From: JAXDLK01 sp034666665
Lineage (GTDB): Bacteria; Desulfobacterota; Binatia; JACPRU01
NCBI GenBank assembly: GCA_034666665.1
Contig: JAXDLK010000194.1
Location: 1-5,390, forward strand
Length of the DNA: 5,390 bases
Direction: 5' to 3'
Of the stretch, positions 1 to 5,390 are shown in pieces. Numbering within the stretch: the first letter of the stretch is position 1; every line of letters starts with the position of its first letter. Below the pieces are notes generated by a model. It ran no database searches, was not told the origin of the DNA, and was given only the letters and a program-made list of their open reading frames with translations. The position numbers and the translations under genes are program-made.

Positions 1-772
1 GCTCCGCCTGCTTCCGGACGGTCACGTCCTGGATCGCTGCTTCGGAGTAGAGGACGTTGCCCGCCGCATCGCAGGTCATCCGAGCGTTGTTCACCACCCA
101 GATGATCCGCCCGTCCAGTCGCCGGAACCGCAGCTCGCGTTCCTCGGCGACGCCCGGCCGCCCGAGCTCCAACCGTGCGCCGCGTTCCGCCGAATCGGCG
201 TACAGGCTGGCGACGTTCAAACCGATCAGGCTCTCGCAGTCCGGGGAGCCGAGAATCTGCGCCGCCGCGGGATTCGCGGTGAGGATGCGTCCGTCGACGG
301 ACGCTCGGTACATACCGACCGGAACCCCGTCGAAGAACTCGCGGTGGCGGACTTCCGCCTCGCGCTGCGCCCGCCGGCGCTGCGCGTCATCGAGCGCCGT
401 GCGTGCCGCGGCTTTGAGGCCGCCGAATCGCTGCGACGATTTGAGAACGTAATCGTCGAATCCAGCCTTCATGGCTTGGACGGCGAACTCCTCGCTCACG
501 GCGCCGGTGAACATGACGACGGGGCAATCGGGGTACTTCCGCTTCACCGCTTGCAGCACGGCGAGACCGTCCGTCCAACCGAGCTGGTAGTCGGTGACCA
601 CCAGCTCGAAGCCTCCCTTCTCGATCGCCTCAGCGAGCTCGCGCGGCTCACCGATCTCGATCAGCTCGAACTCCTCGAACTCCTTCCGGAGCTCGTGCGC
701 GGCGAGAGCTCGGCCGCCGGGCTCGTCGTCGACGACGAGAACTCGGAGCCGGTTCGTCTCTCCGCCGTTCAT
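1..772 (-). CDS. Receiver-PAS signalling protein, probable sensor kinase N-terminus (partial, C-terminus beyond left edge)
   Basis: The frame is open from the ATG at 772-770 to the left edge, giving 257 visible residues with no stop. Residues 9-128 form a CheY-like receiver domain: acidic pair D15-D16 in VLVVDDEP, phosphoacceptor D61 in VVTDYQLGWTDGL, T89 in MFTG, and K111 in YVLKSS. A charged helical linker rich in Arg, Gln and Glu (about 128-145) leads into a PAS domain (about 146-254): FFDGVPVGMYRA, then TANPAAAQILG, closing with the PAC-type end AAIQDVTVRKQAE. In the family this end is usually followed by another PAS or by HisKA/HATPase kinase domains, so a hybrid sensor histidine kinase is the likeliest whole product. 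The output domain is not visible, and a cyclase or phosphatase output cannot be excluded. No membrane segment is seen, so it is probably cytoplasmic. ATG is chosen because GGGGTGA lies 8 bases upstream; an in-frame GTG four codons earlier is possible. It lies 222 bases downstream of another receiver-containing gene on the same strand. Confidence 0.9.
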   Translation of the reverse strand, partial: MNGGETNRLRVLVVDDEPGGRALAAHELRKEFEEFELIEIGEPRELAEAIEKGGFELVVTDYQLGWTDGLAVLQAVKRKYPDCPVVMFTGAVSEEFAVQAMKAGFDDYVLKSSQRFGGLKAAARTALDDAQRRRAQREAEVRHREFFDGVPVGMYRASVDGRILTANPAAAQILGSPDCESLIGLNVASLYADSAERGARLELGRPGVAEERELRFRRLDGRIIWVVNNARMTCDAAGNVLYSEAAIQDVTVRKQAE

Positions 773-780
773 GGAGAAGC

Positions 781-787
781 TCACCCC
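781..787 (-). promoter_or_regulatory. Ribosome binding site of the receiver-PAS gene
   Basis: On the minus strand GGGGTGA ends 8 bases before the ATG at 772-770. It is a partial match to the anti-16S sequence and supports the ATG over the in-frame GTG at 784-782, which overlaps this site. The TGA inside it also ends a short upstream open frame, described in the findings. Confidence 0.5.
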
Positions 788-994
788 TCGGCCGCCGACG
801 TTTCGTTGAATTCGACGCACCGGGGCCGTGGCGGTGCCGCCGACGCTGGAAGCGGCTGACCGAGGTGTACGCGCGCGAGGAACATGTCCGACCTTCAGTT
901 TAGGCCGCCCGCTCCGAGCAGGATCGTCCGGAGATGTACGTAATTCGACGTGCGGGGATCTACGTTGTCTTTCGCGGCGAGCGTTCTGCCCATG

Positions 995-2233
995 TCACCC
1001 GGACGGCGAAAGAAGTCCCCGCCGGAGCGCGTACTGGACGATGTCGCTGTGTGTTCGCAGGCCGAGCTTTCGCTTCAGCTTGAAGCGATGGGCCTCGACG
1101 GTGCGAGGGCTGATGAACAATCGCGCGCCCATCTCCTTGTTCGAGCACCCTTCCGCGACGAGCCGGAGGACCTCGCGCTCGCGCGTCGTCAATAGCTCGT
1201 AGGGATCGAGCTCACCGGCGGCGACGCCCTTGGCGTACACCGCGATCGCGCGCTCGGTGAGCGGCGGGCTCAGATATCGGCGCCCGCTCGCCGCCAGCCG
1301 GATCGCCTCGATGAGCTCTCGCGACCCCGAGGTCTTCAGCACGTAACCGAGCGCCCCGCTTCCGATCGCCTCGCGCACGTAGCGCTCGTCGGAGTACATC
1401 GAGAGGACGATCACCTTGGTGTCATGCGACTGCTTGCGGAGCTCGCGGATCACGTCGAGGCCCCCGAGGCCCGGCATCGCGACGTCGACGATCAAGATGT
1501 CCGGGCGCAGGCGCTCGACCATTCGAATTGCTTCCAGCCCGTCGCCCACGTCGCCGACGACCCGCAAGCCGGGCTCGCGCTCGAGCAGCGCGCGCACTCC
1601 TTCGCGGACGATGCGGCGCTCGTCCACGATCACGATCGTCGTCACGCCAGGGGCGGCAGAAGCCGTCTCCGGCGAGCTCGCCCAAGGCAAGCGCTCCGAC
1701 GGCGGGGCGCCCAGGATCGTCGCGTACGTCACTGCCGCCGCCCTGGCGAGTGATCGCGCGATTTGCTCGTCACTGCCGGTGAACTGCTCGATACCGAGCC
1801 GGTCGGCGAGACAGAGCCAGCCGTAGACCTTGGAAGGCGTCATGATCGGGACGACGAGTAGGGATTCGAGCTGTGGCAGGTCGCTCAGCAGGCGGAGGGC
1901 TTCGGCCGCCGCAGGTGGCCCCGCGAGACGCAGCGGAGCTCGTTCGCGCATGACGCGGCCGAAGATGCCTGCGGCGGGAGACTTCGGGAGCAAGCGGGCG
2001 CGGTTCTCGGGATCGACGCCGGCGGCGACGTGATGGGAGAAGTCCGTTCCCGCCTCGTTCAGCACTCCGACGAGAGCGTACTTCGATGCGAGCAGCTCGC
2101 GCCCCCGTCGACAGAGCTGGACGAACAAGCGATCCGGATCGCGTTCGGACGTGAGCGCGACCGCCAGCTCCACGGTGGGGACGAGCCTCGGATGCTCGCG
2201 CTCCGGATCTGCGGGCGCCGGCGGCGGAGTCAC
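995..2233 (-). CDS. GAF - receiver - LuxR-type HTH response regulator
   Basis: Complete 412-residue transcriptional regulator. Residues about 18-175 look like a GAF sensory domain: the helix VELAVALTSERDPDRLF, YALVGVLNE, LESLLVVPIM, YGWLCLADR, and FTGSDEQIARSLARAAA. Residues 198-315 are a receiver domain: IVIVDERRIVREG, phosphoacceptor D250 in ILIVDVAMPGLGG, S278 in IVLSMY, and K300 in GYVLKTS. Residues 348-405 are a LuxR/NarL-type DNA-binding domain: LTTREREVLRLVAEGCSNKEM, then the recognition helix ISPRTVEAHRFKLKRKL. The protein should bind DNA, with activity set by phosphorylation at D250 and by a ligand or partner of the GAF domain. Usual NarL-type regulators have about 210 residues and lack the GAF part. 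The receiver acidic pair is D204-E205 rather than the common Asp-Asp. The start is GTG at 2233-2231: an in-frame TGA at 2248-2246 blocks any longer form. No good ribosome binding site precedes this GTG, which is unusual. The stop is TGA at 997-995. It is divergent from the monooxygenase gene and upstream of the receiver-PAS gene. Confidence 0.93.
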   Translation of the reverse strand: MTPPPAPADPEREHPRLVPTVELAVALTSERDPDRLFVQLCRRGRELLASKYALVGVLNEAGTDFSHHVAAGVDPENRARLLPKSPAAGIFGRVMRERAPLRLAGPPAAAEALRLLSDLPQLESLLVVPIMTPSKVYGWLCLADRLGIEQFTGSDEQIARSLARAAAVTYATILGAPPSERLPWASSPETASAAPGVTTIVIVDERRIVREGVRALLEREPGLRVVGDVGDGLEAIRMVERLRPDILIVDVAMPGLGGLDVIRELRKQSHDTKVIVLSMYSDERYVREAIGSGALGYVLKTSGSRELIEAIRLAASGRRYLSPPLTERAIAVYAKGVAAGELDPYELLTTREREVLRLVAEGCSNKEMGARLFISPRTVEAHRFKLKRKLGLRTHSDIVQYALRRGLLSPSG

Positions 2234-2240
2234 GTTGGCG

Positions 2241-2298
2241 ATGGTTCACCGGATTTGCGCGAGGAGGTCGCTCCTCGGAGAACAGAGAGGTGAACCAT
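2241..2298. repeat. Perfect 10-bp inverted repeat enclosing a 7-bp hairpin
   Basis: ATGGTTCACC at 2241-2250 is the exact reverse complement of GGTGAACCAT at 2289-2298. Between them CGAGGAG (2260-2266) and CTCCTCG (2271-2277) form a perfect 7-bp stem with a GTCG loop. The outer repeat ends only 7 bases upstream of the regulator's GTG start. In the regulator mRNA the two stems could stack into one structure next to the start codon. In DNA the outer arms could be protein-binding half-sites. Both roles are inference. An isolated 10-bp repeat at this distance can occur by chance in several kb of GC-rich DNA. Confidence 0.5.
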
Positions 2299-2633
2299 TA
2301 CCGACCGTGATGTAGATGATTCTGTGCCAGCTCGAGCGAATGCTGTGCTCAACAAATCGAAATGTTACGCCGATGGCGAGACCGCGAGCTCAGGGTTTCT
2401 ACTGAAAGTCGTAGTCGTAGACTCCCGCGTTTTTCGGCGGACGCGCGAAGAGAACCGAAGACCTCGTCATGACCGCTTCTCACCATCACCCTCCGGCCGC
2501 TGGTCTCTGTCGATCTTCGATCCTCGGGGTGTACGCGGCGCGAAATCTCTTCGAGCGCGTGAGCCAGGCTCGCGGCCCCGCGACGTGGAATCCTGCCGGC
2601 CGAGCACGTCCGTCGGCCCCCGAAGGATGGCCG

Positions 2634-2662
2634 CTGACACGCCTGCGTTTCGCCGGTACAAA
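2634..2662 (+). promoter_or_regulatory. Candidate sigma70-like promoter for the monooxygenase gene
   Basis: CTGACA at 2634-2639 matches five of six bases of the -35 consensus. TACAAA at 2657-2662 matches four of six of the -10 consensus, and the spacer is 17 bases. Transcription would begin near 2668-2670, giving a leader of only about 10 bases that still contains most or all of the GGAGG site. The spacing is ideal, but the short leader makes this a tentative call. Confidence 0.35.
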
Positions 2663-2669
2663 CGTCGGC

Positions 2670-2674
2670 GGAGG
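2670..2674 (+). promoter_or_regulatory. Ribosome binding site of the monooxygenase gene
   Basis: GGAGG is followed by CACC and the ATG at 2679. The 4-base spacing is a little short, but the match is strong. It decides the start, because the longer in-frame ATG at 2469 has no such site. Confidence 0.75.
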
Positions 2675-2678
2675 CACC

Positions 2679-4181
2679 ATGGCCATCGAGCACTTCGACG
2701 TCTTGATCGTGGGCGCTGGGCTGTCGGGCATCGGCGCCGGCGTTCACTTGCAGAGGAGCTGTCCCGATCGCAGCTATGCGATCCTCGAGGGCCGCGACGC
2801 GATCGGCGGGACATGGGACCTCTTTCGATATCCAGGCGTGCGGTCTGATTCCGACATGTACACCCTGGGCTACAGCTTCCGTCCGTGGACCGATCCCAAG
2901 GCGATTGCCGACGGACCGTCGATCCTCCGCTACATCCGCGACACGGCGCGCGACCACGGCATCGACGAGCACGTCCGCTTTCACCACCGCGTGAAGCGCG
3001 CGTCGTGGTCCACCGCCGATGCGCGCTGGACCGTCGAGGTGGAGAGGGGCGCCGAGCACGAGCCGATCGAGCTCACCTGCAACTTCCTGCTGATGTGCAG
3101 CGGCTACTACAGCTACGAGCGCGGCTACGAGCCGGAATTCGTCGGCAGCGAGCGTTTCGCCGGACAGGTGATCCATCCGCAGAAGTGGCCGACCGACCTC
3201 GACTACACCGGCAAGCGCGTCGTCGTGATCGGCAGCGGGGCCACCGCCGTGACGCTGGTGCCGGCGATGGCGCGGACCGCCGCGCACGTGACGATGCTCC
3301 AGCGCTCGCCCACGTACGTCGTCTCGCTGCCGGCGGAAGACCCGATCGCGAATTGGCTGAACCGTCACCTGCCGTCCCACCTCGCGTACGCGATCACGCG
3401 CTGGAAGAACGTCTTCCTCGGCATGCTCTTCTTCGGTGCGTCGCGGCGATGGCCCGATCGCATGAAGAAGCTGATCGTCGGCGGCGTGAAGCGCTCGCTC
3501 GGATCAGCGTACGACGTGGGGACGCACTTCACCCCCCGGTACAACCCCTGGGATCAGCGCCTGTGTCTGGTACCCGATGCCGATCTGTTCCGCGCCATCA
3601 AACAGGGAAATGCCTCGGTCGTCACGGACACCGTCGCCAGCTTCACCGAGAAAGGCATCCAGCTCGGGTCCGGCGACGAGATCGAGGCGGACATCGTCGT
3701 CACTGCCACCGGCCTCGACCTGCTGGTGCTCGGAGGAGTCGAGCTCGTGGTCGACGGCACGAGCATCGAGCTCGCACAGACCCTCAATTACAAGGGCATG
3801 ATGCTGGCCGACGTGCCGAACCTGGCGTCGGCGATCGGCTACACGAACGCGTCGTGGACGCTCAAGTGCGATCTCACGTGCGAGTACGTCTGCCGCTTGC
3901 TGAACCACATGGCGAAGCATGGTCTCCGGCAGTGCACGGCGCGGCGGAACGATCCGTCGATCGTCGAGGTGCCGTGGGTCGACTTCACGTCGGGGTACAT
4001 CCAGCGCTCGATCCACAAGTTCCCCAAGCAGGGGAACAAGAAGCCGTGGCGGCTCTACCAGAACTATCTGCTCGACGTCCTGTCGCTGCGCTTCGGATCG
4101 GTCGACGACGGAGCGATGGAGTTCTCGAACCCGGATCCAGCGCGAAGCCGTACCACGGATCGCATGGATGCTGCGGCCTGA
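2679..4181 (+). CDS. ethA: EthA-type flavin-containing Baeyer-Villiger monooxygenase
   Basis: Complete 500-residue flavoprotein, close to the roughly 490 residues of mycobacterial EthA. It is expected to use FAD, NADPH and O2 to insert oxygen next to a carbonyl, turning ketones into esters; relatives also oxidise sulfur in thioamides. Residues 7-40 hold the FAD-binding Rossmann fold with GAGLSG at 12-17. GGTWDLFRYPGVRSDSDMYTLG at 43-64 is nearly identical to EthA as I recall it. The Baeyer-Villiger fingerprint FxGxxxHxxxWP is intact: F160, G162, H166, W170, P171. The NADPH-binding motif is VVVIGSGATA (181-190). Further EthA-like blocks are HVTMLQRSPTY (203-213), YNPWDQRLCLVP (288-299), VVTATGLDL (340-348), GYTNASWTLK (387-396) and KQGNKKPWRLYQNYL (450-464). 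No signal peptide is seen, and a cytoplasmic enzyme is expected. The start follows GGAGG; the stop is TGA at 4179-4181. The physiological substrate cannot be read from sequence. The gene is divergent from a GAF-receiver-LuxR regulator and convergent with a phosphotransferase gene; no TetR (EthR-like) gene is visible. Confidence 0.95.
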   Translation: MAIEHFDVLIVGAGLSGIGAGVHLQRSCPDRSYAILEGRDAIGGTWDLFRYPGVRSDSDMYTLGYSFRPWTDPKAIADGPSILRYIRDTARDHGIDEHVRFHHRVKRASWSTADARWTVEVERGAEHEPIELTCNFLLMCSGYYSYERGYEPEFVGSERFAGQVIHPQKWPTDLDYTGKRVVVIGSGATAVTLVPAMARTAAHVTMLQRSPTYVVSLPAEDPIANWLNRHLPSHLAYAITRWKNVFLGMLFFGASRRWPDRMKKLIVGGVKRSLGSAYDVGTHFTPRYNPWDQRLCLVPDADLFRAIKQGNASVVTDTVASFTEKGIQLGSGDEIEADIVVTATGLDLLVLGGVELVVDGTSIELAQTLNYKGMMLADVPNLASAIGYTNASWTLKCDLTCEYVCRLLNHMAKHGLRQCTARRNDPSIVEVPWVDFTSGYIQRSIHKFPKQGNKKPWRLYQNYLLDVLSLRFGSVDDGAMEFSNPDPARSRTTDRMDAAA

Positions 4182-4185
4182 GTGA

Positions 4186-4201
4186 GCGCGGCTCGCCGCG
4201 C
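4186..4201 (+). terminator. GC-rich hairpin just after the monooxygenase stop
   Basis: GCGCGGC (4186-4192) and GCCGCGC (4195-4201) are perfect reverse complements, forming at least 6 bp with a CTCG loop. The hairpin starts 4 bases after the monooxygenase stop, where a terminator would sit. No T run follows, so it is not a classical intrinsic terminator. Hairpins without T runs are often reported in high-GC genomes. Confidence 0.4.
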
Positions 4202-4268
4202 CCCTCGAAGAACTTCCGTCCGCCTGGGACGGCCCGCCGCTCCGGCGCGGTCCGAGCTGTGCAGGCCC

Positions 4269-4288
4269 GCTCCTCGCTGGCGAGGAGC
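4269..4288. terminator. 8-bp hairpin in the convergent intergenic region
   Basis: GCTCCTCG (4269-4276) and CGAGGAGC (4281-4288) are perfect reverse complements around the loop CTGG. It lies near the middle of the gap between two converging genes and could act on transcripts from either side. No T run flanks it. Confidence 0.4.
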
Positions 4289-4371
4289 ATCTTGGACCGC
4301 CGAGCTTTCTGCGAGGGCTGGACCATCCTGCGCCCGCGAGCTCGTCTGCGAGCGCGTTCGGCGAGGCGGGT

Positions 4372-4391
4372 TGGCGGAGGAGTCTCCGCCA
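4372..4391 (-). terminator. 8-bp hairpin after the phosphotransferase stop
   Basis: TGGCGGAG (4372-4379) and CTCCGCCA (4384-4391) are perfect reverse complements around the loop GAGT. On the minus strand it begins 20 bases after the TAG stop of the phosphotransferase gene, a usual terminator distance. It also lacks a T run. Confidence 0.42.
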
Positions 4392-4411
4392 CGAGCGATC
4401 TGTGGCGCGGA

Positions 4412-5390
4412 CTAGGCGCGTCCCAAGCTGGCGAGGGCGTCGAGATCGTCGATCGCCCGGGTCATCCGCTTGATGAACTCGAGCGATGTTTCCTTCGGCT
4501 GCATCTTCGGTGCTTCGGGCGGCTGCCCCAACGTGCCGGTCCACCAGGCGAGAGCCGAGAACAGCTGCTGGCGGTAGATGAGCCAGCCATCGTCGAACGT
4601 GATCGCCGGCCCGCCGGCGGCGTGCAGGCGATCCAGGTAGAAGCGCAGCAGGTCCCGCTCCCACGCGCGGCGGTCATCGATGGCGAGCCCCGTCGAGATC
4701 GCATAGGCGACGTCACGGCCCCAGTTTCCCTTGCACGAGCACTGCCAGTCATTGAGGCCCATCTCGCCGTTCGCGGCGACGTACCAGTTCTTGAGGTGCA
4801 CGTCGGAGTGCACCAGGGTTCGCGGCAGCTCCCGGTGACGCTCGACGCACTCCAGGGTCGCCGGCCAGATCTCCCCGGCCCTGCGGAAGAGTCCCGGCGG
4901 GATCACCTCCTCCGCTTCGGAGAAGCCGCGCGCACACGCCGCGCCGAAGCCTGCTTCTTCGACCGTGACGGTGAAGTACTTCTCCCACGTGTTGAACCGC
5001 GAGAGCGTCGTCCAGAGCTCGGGGCTCTCGTAGTACCTGCCATGCAGCGTCGCGAGAAGCTTCATCTGACTCTGCGCACGCTCGCCCGAGATCGGCGTCG
5101 AGTGCTCGCAGAACCGAGCCTCCTCTCCGAGGTCCCGCATGATGATGATCGAGTTGAACGATCGCGGATGACAGCTCGCGAAGTAAGCCTGCGGCGCCTC
5201 GATCGCGAGGTTCGGCCGGACGACGTTGTAGAAGGTCACCTCGGCCTCGATGCCGCCGTTCAAGGCGAGCATGTAGCGACTCTCGAGCCGCTGCGTGCCC
5301 TTGCAGAAGACGGTCGCGGGCAACTTCGCTCGCGTGCCGGCCTCGTTCCACGTGAGGAAGATTCGCCGGCGGCTCGAGGTGCCTTCGTCC
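4412..5390 (-). CDS. Phosphotransferase, APH/CHK kinase-like superfamily (partial, N-terminus beyond right edge)
   Basis: The frame is open from the right edge to TAG at 4414-4412, giving 325 visible residues. A TTG at 5323-5321 is the first usable start inside the window, but the reading continues upstream with kinase-like sequence (GTSSRRRIFLTWNEAG), so the true start lies outside. Numbering from the edge, K30 in VFCKGT is the likely ATP-binding lysine, and E48 or E50 in GGIEAEVTFY its helix C partner. IIIMRDL (81-87) resembles the hinge region. VHSDVHLKNW (193-202) is the catalytic loop, with D196 as base and N201 binding metal. D214 in GLNDWQ replaces the DFG aspartate, followed by GNWGRDVAYAIS. 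The family transfers ATP phosphate to small-molecule hydroxyl groups; members include aminoglycoside, choline and ecdysteroid kinases. The substrate cannot be told, and I see no specific reason to call it a resistance gene. Many such bacterial proteins sit beside lipid or steroid catabolism genes, which would suit a monooxygenase neighbour, but this is inference. Confidence 0.82.
   Translation of the reverse strand, partial: DEGTSSRRRIFLTWNEAGTRAKLPATVFCKGTQRLESRYMLALNGGIEAEVTFYNVVRPNLAIEAPQAYFASCHPRSFNSIIIMRDLGEEARFCEHSTPISGERAQSQMKLLATLHGRYYESPELWTTLSRFNTWEKYFTVTVEEAGFGAACARGFSEAEEVIPPGLFRRAGEIWPATLECVERHRELPRTLVHSDVHLKNWYVAANGEMGLNDWQCSCKGNWGRDVAYAISTGLAIDDRRAWERDLLRFYLDRLHAAGGPAITFDDGWLIYRQQLFSALAWWTGTLGQPPEAPKMQPKETSLEFIKRMTRAIDDLDALASLGRA

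Larger units (their letters stand above)
2234..2678. other. Divergent intergenic region between regulator and monooxygenase
   Basis: This 445-base stretch separates the GTG of the minus-strand regulator from the ATG of the plus-strand monooxygenase and must hold promoters for both. The part next to the regulator (about 2296-2420) is less GC-rich than its surroundings, as expected of a promoter region, but I could not find a convincing -35/-10 pair for the minus strand. The part next to the monooxygenase (2469-2678) is open in the monooxygenase frame. However, its translation does not resemble the family N-terminus and no ribosome binding site precedes the ATG at 2469, so I treat it as non-coding. 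The short direct repeat GTCGTAGTCGTAG lies at 2408-2420. Confidence 0.7.

Noticed and set aside
830..841. GGCGGTGCCGCC palindrome in the gap between the regulator genes
   Set aside because: The stem is only 5 bp with a 2-base loop. It is too short and too common in GC-rich DNA to call a terminator.
344..859. 171-codon open frame on the plus strand opposite the receiver-PAS gene
   Set aside because: The opposite strand carries all receiver and PAS motifs in one frame. The plus-strand product is a Leu/Arg/Glu-rich shadow with no domain.
1770..2249. 159-codon minus-strand frame overlapping the start of the GAF-receiver-LuxR gene
   Set aside because: It lies in a different frame over the GAF coding region and is extremely Arg-rich. 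The GAF frame has recognisable motifs.
2316..2351. TTGAGC and TGGCAC words on the minus strand as a promoter for the regulator
   Set aside because: TTGAGC has no matching -10 hexamer at 16-19 bases, and TGGCAC is not followed by the GC-containing -12 element of sigma54 promoters at the required spacing.
2469..2678. 70-codon N-terminal extension of the monooxygenase starting at ATG 2469
   Set aside because: No ribosome binding site precedes this ATG and the translation has no resemblance to the family. The ATG at 2679 follows GGAGG and gives the normal EthA-like N-terminus immediately before the FAD motif.
2349..3380. 343-codon open frame on the minus strand opposite the monooxygenase
   Set aside because: It is antisense to clearly conserved coding sequence and has an Arg/Ala/Gly/His-rich composition with no domain. 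Such frames are expected opposite GC-rich genes.
3504..4664. 386-codon open frame on the minus strand across the monooxygenase end, the gap and the phosphotransferase end
   Set aside because: It overlaps two supported genes, one antisense and one in another frame, and shows no recognisable domain. It is best explained by the lack of stops in GC-rich DNA.
4412..5323. TTG at 5323-5321 as the true start of the phosphotransferase
   Set aside because: The upstream in-frame residues to the window edge continue kinase-like sequence, and the ATP-binding lysine would fall only seven residues after this start, too early for the fold.

Overview
The window is GC-rich bacterial DNA with strong G/C preference at third codon positions. 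It fits a high-GC soil-type bacterium, such as an actinobacterium, a myxobacterium-like lineage or a related proteobacterium. The sequence alone does not settle the phylum. It holds four protein-coding genes, two of them cut by the window edges. I see no RNA gene, insertion sequence or CRISPR array.

Left part (1-2233, minus strand): two signalling genes read leftwards. The upstream one (995-2233) is a complete 412-residue response regulator with the order GAF - receiver - LuxR/NarL-type helix-turn-helix. After a 222-base gap comes a receiver-PAS protein (1-772) that runs off the left edge. It is probably the N-terminal part of a sensor histidine kinase or a similar multidomain signalling protein. 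They may form one phosphorelay, but this is inferred only from adjacency.

Middle (2234-2678): a 445-base divergent intergenic region. Next to the regulator start it has a 10-bp perfect inverted repeat enclosing a 7-bp hairpin. Next to the right-hand gene it has a sigma70-like promoter candidate and a GGAGG ribosome binding site.

Right part (2679-5390): a complete plus-strand EthA-type Baeyer-Villiger flavin monooxygenase of 500 residues. A 230-base convergent region with three perfect short hairpins follows. Last comes a minus-strand phosphotransferase of the aminoglycoside-phosphotransferase/CHK kinase-like superfamily, open to the right edge.

The monooxygenase probably oxidises a ketone or a similar small molecule using NADPH and FAD. 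In mycobacteria ethA is paired with a TetR-family repressor gene (ethR). Here no TetR gene is visible, and the divergent neighbour is the GAF-receiver-LuxR regulator, which is therefore a candidate controller. That link is inference. I do not find convincing evidence of a new defence or mobile system in this window.
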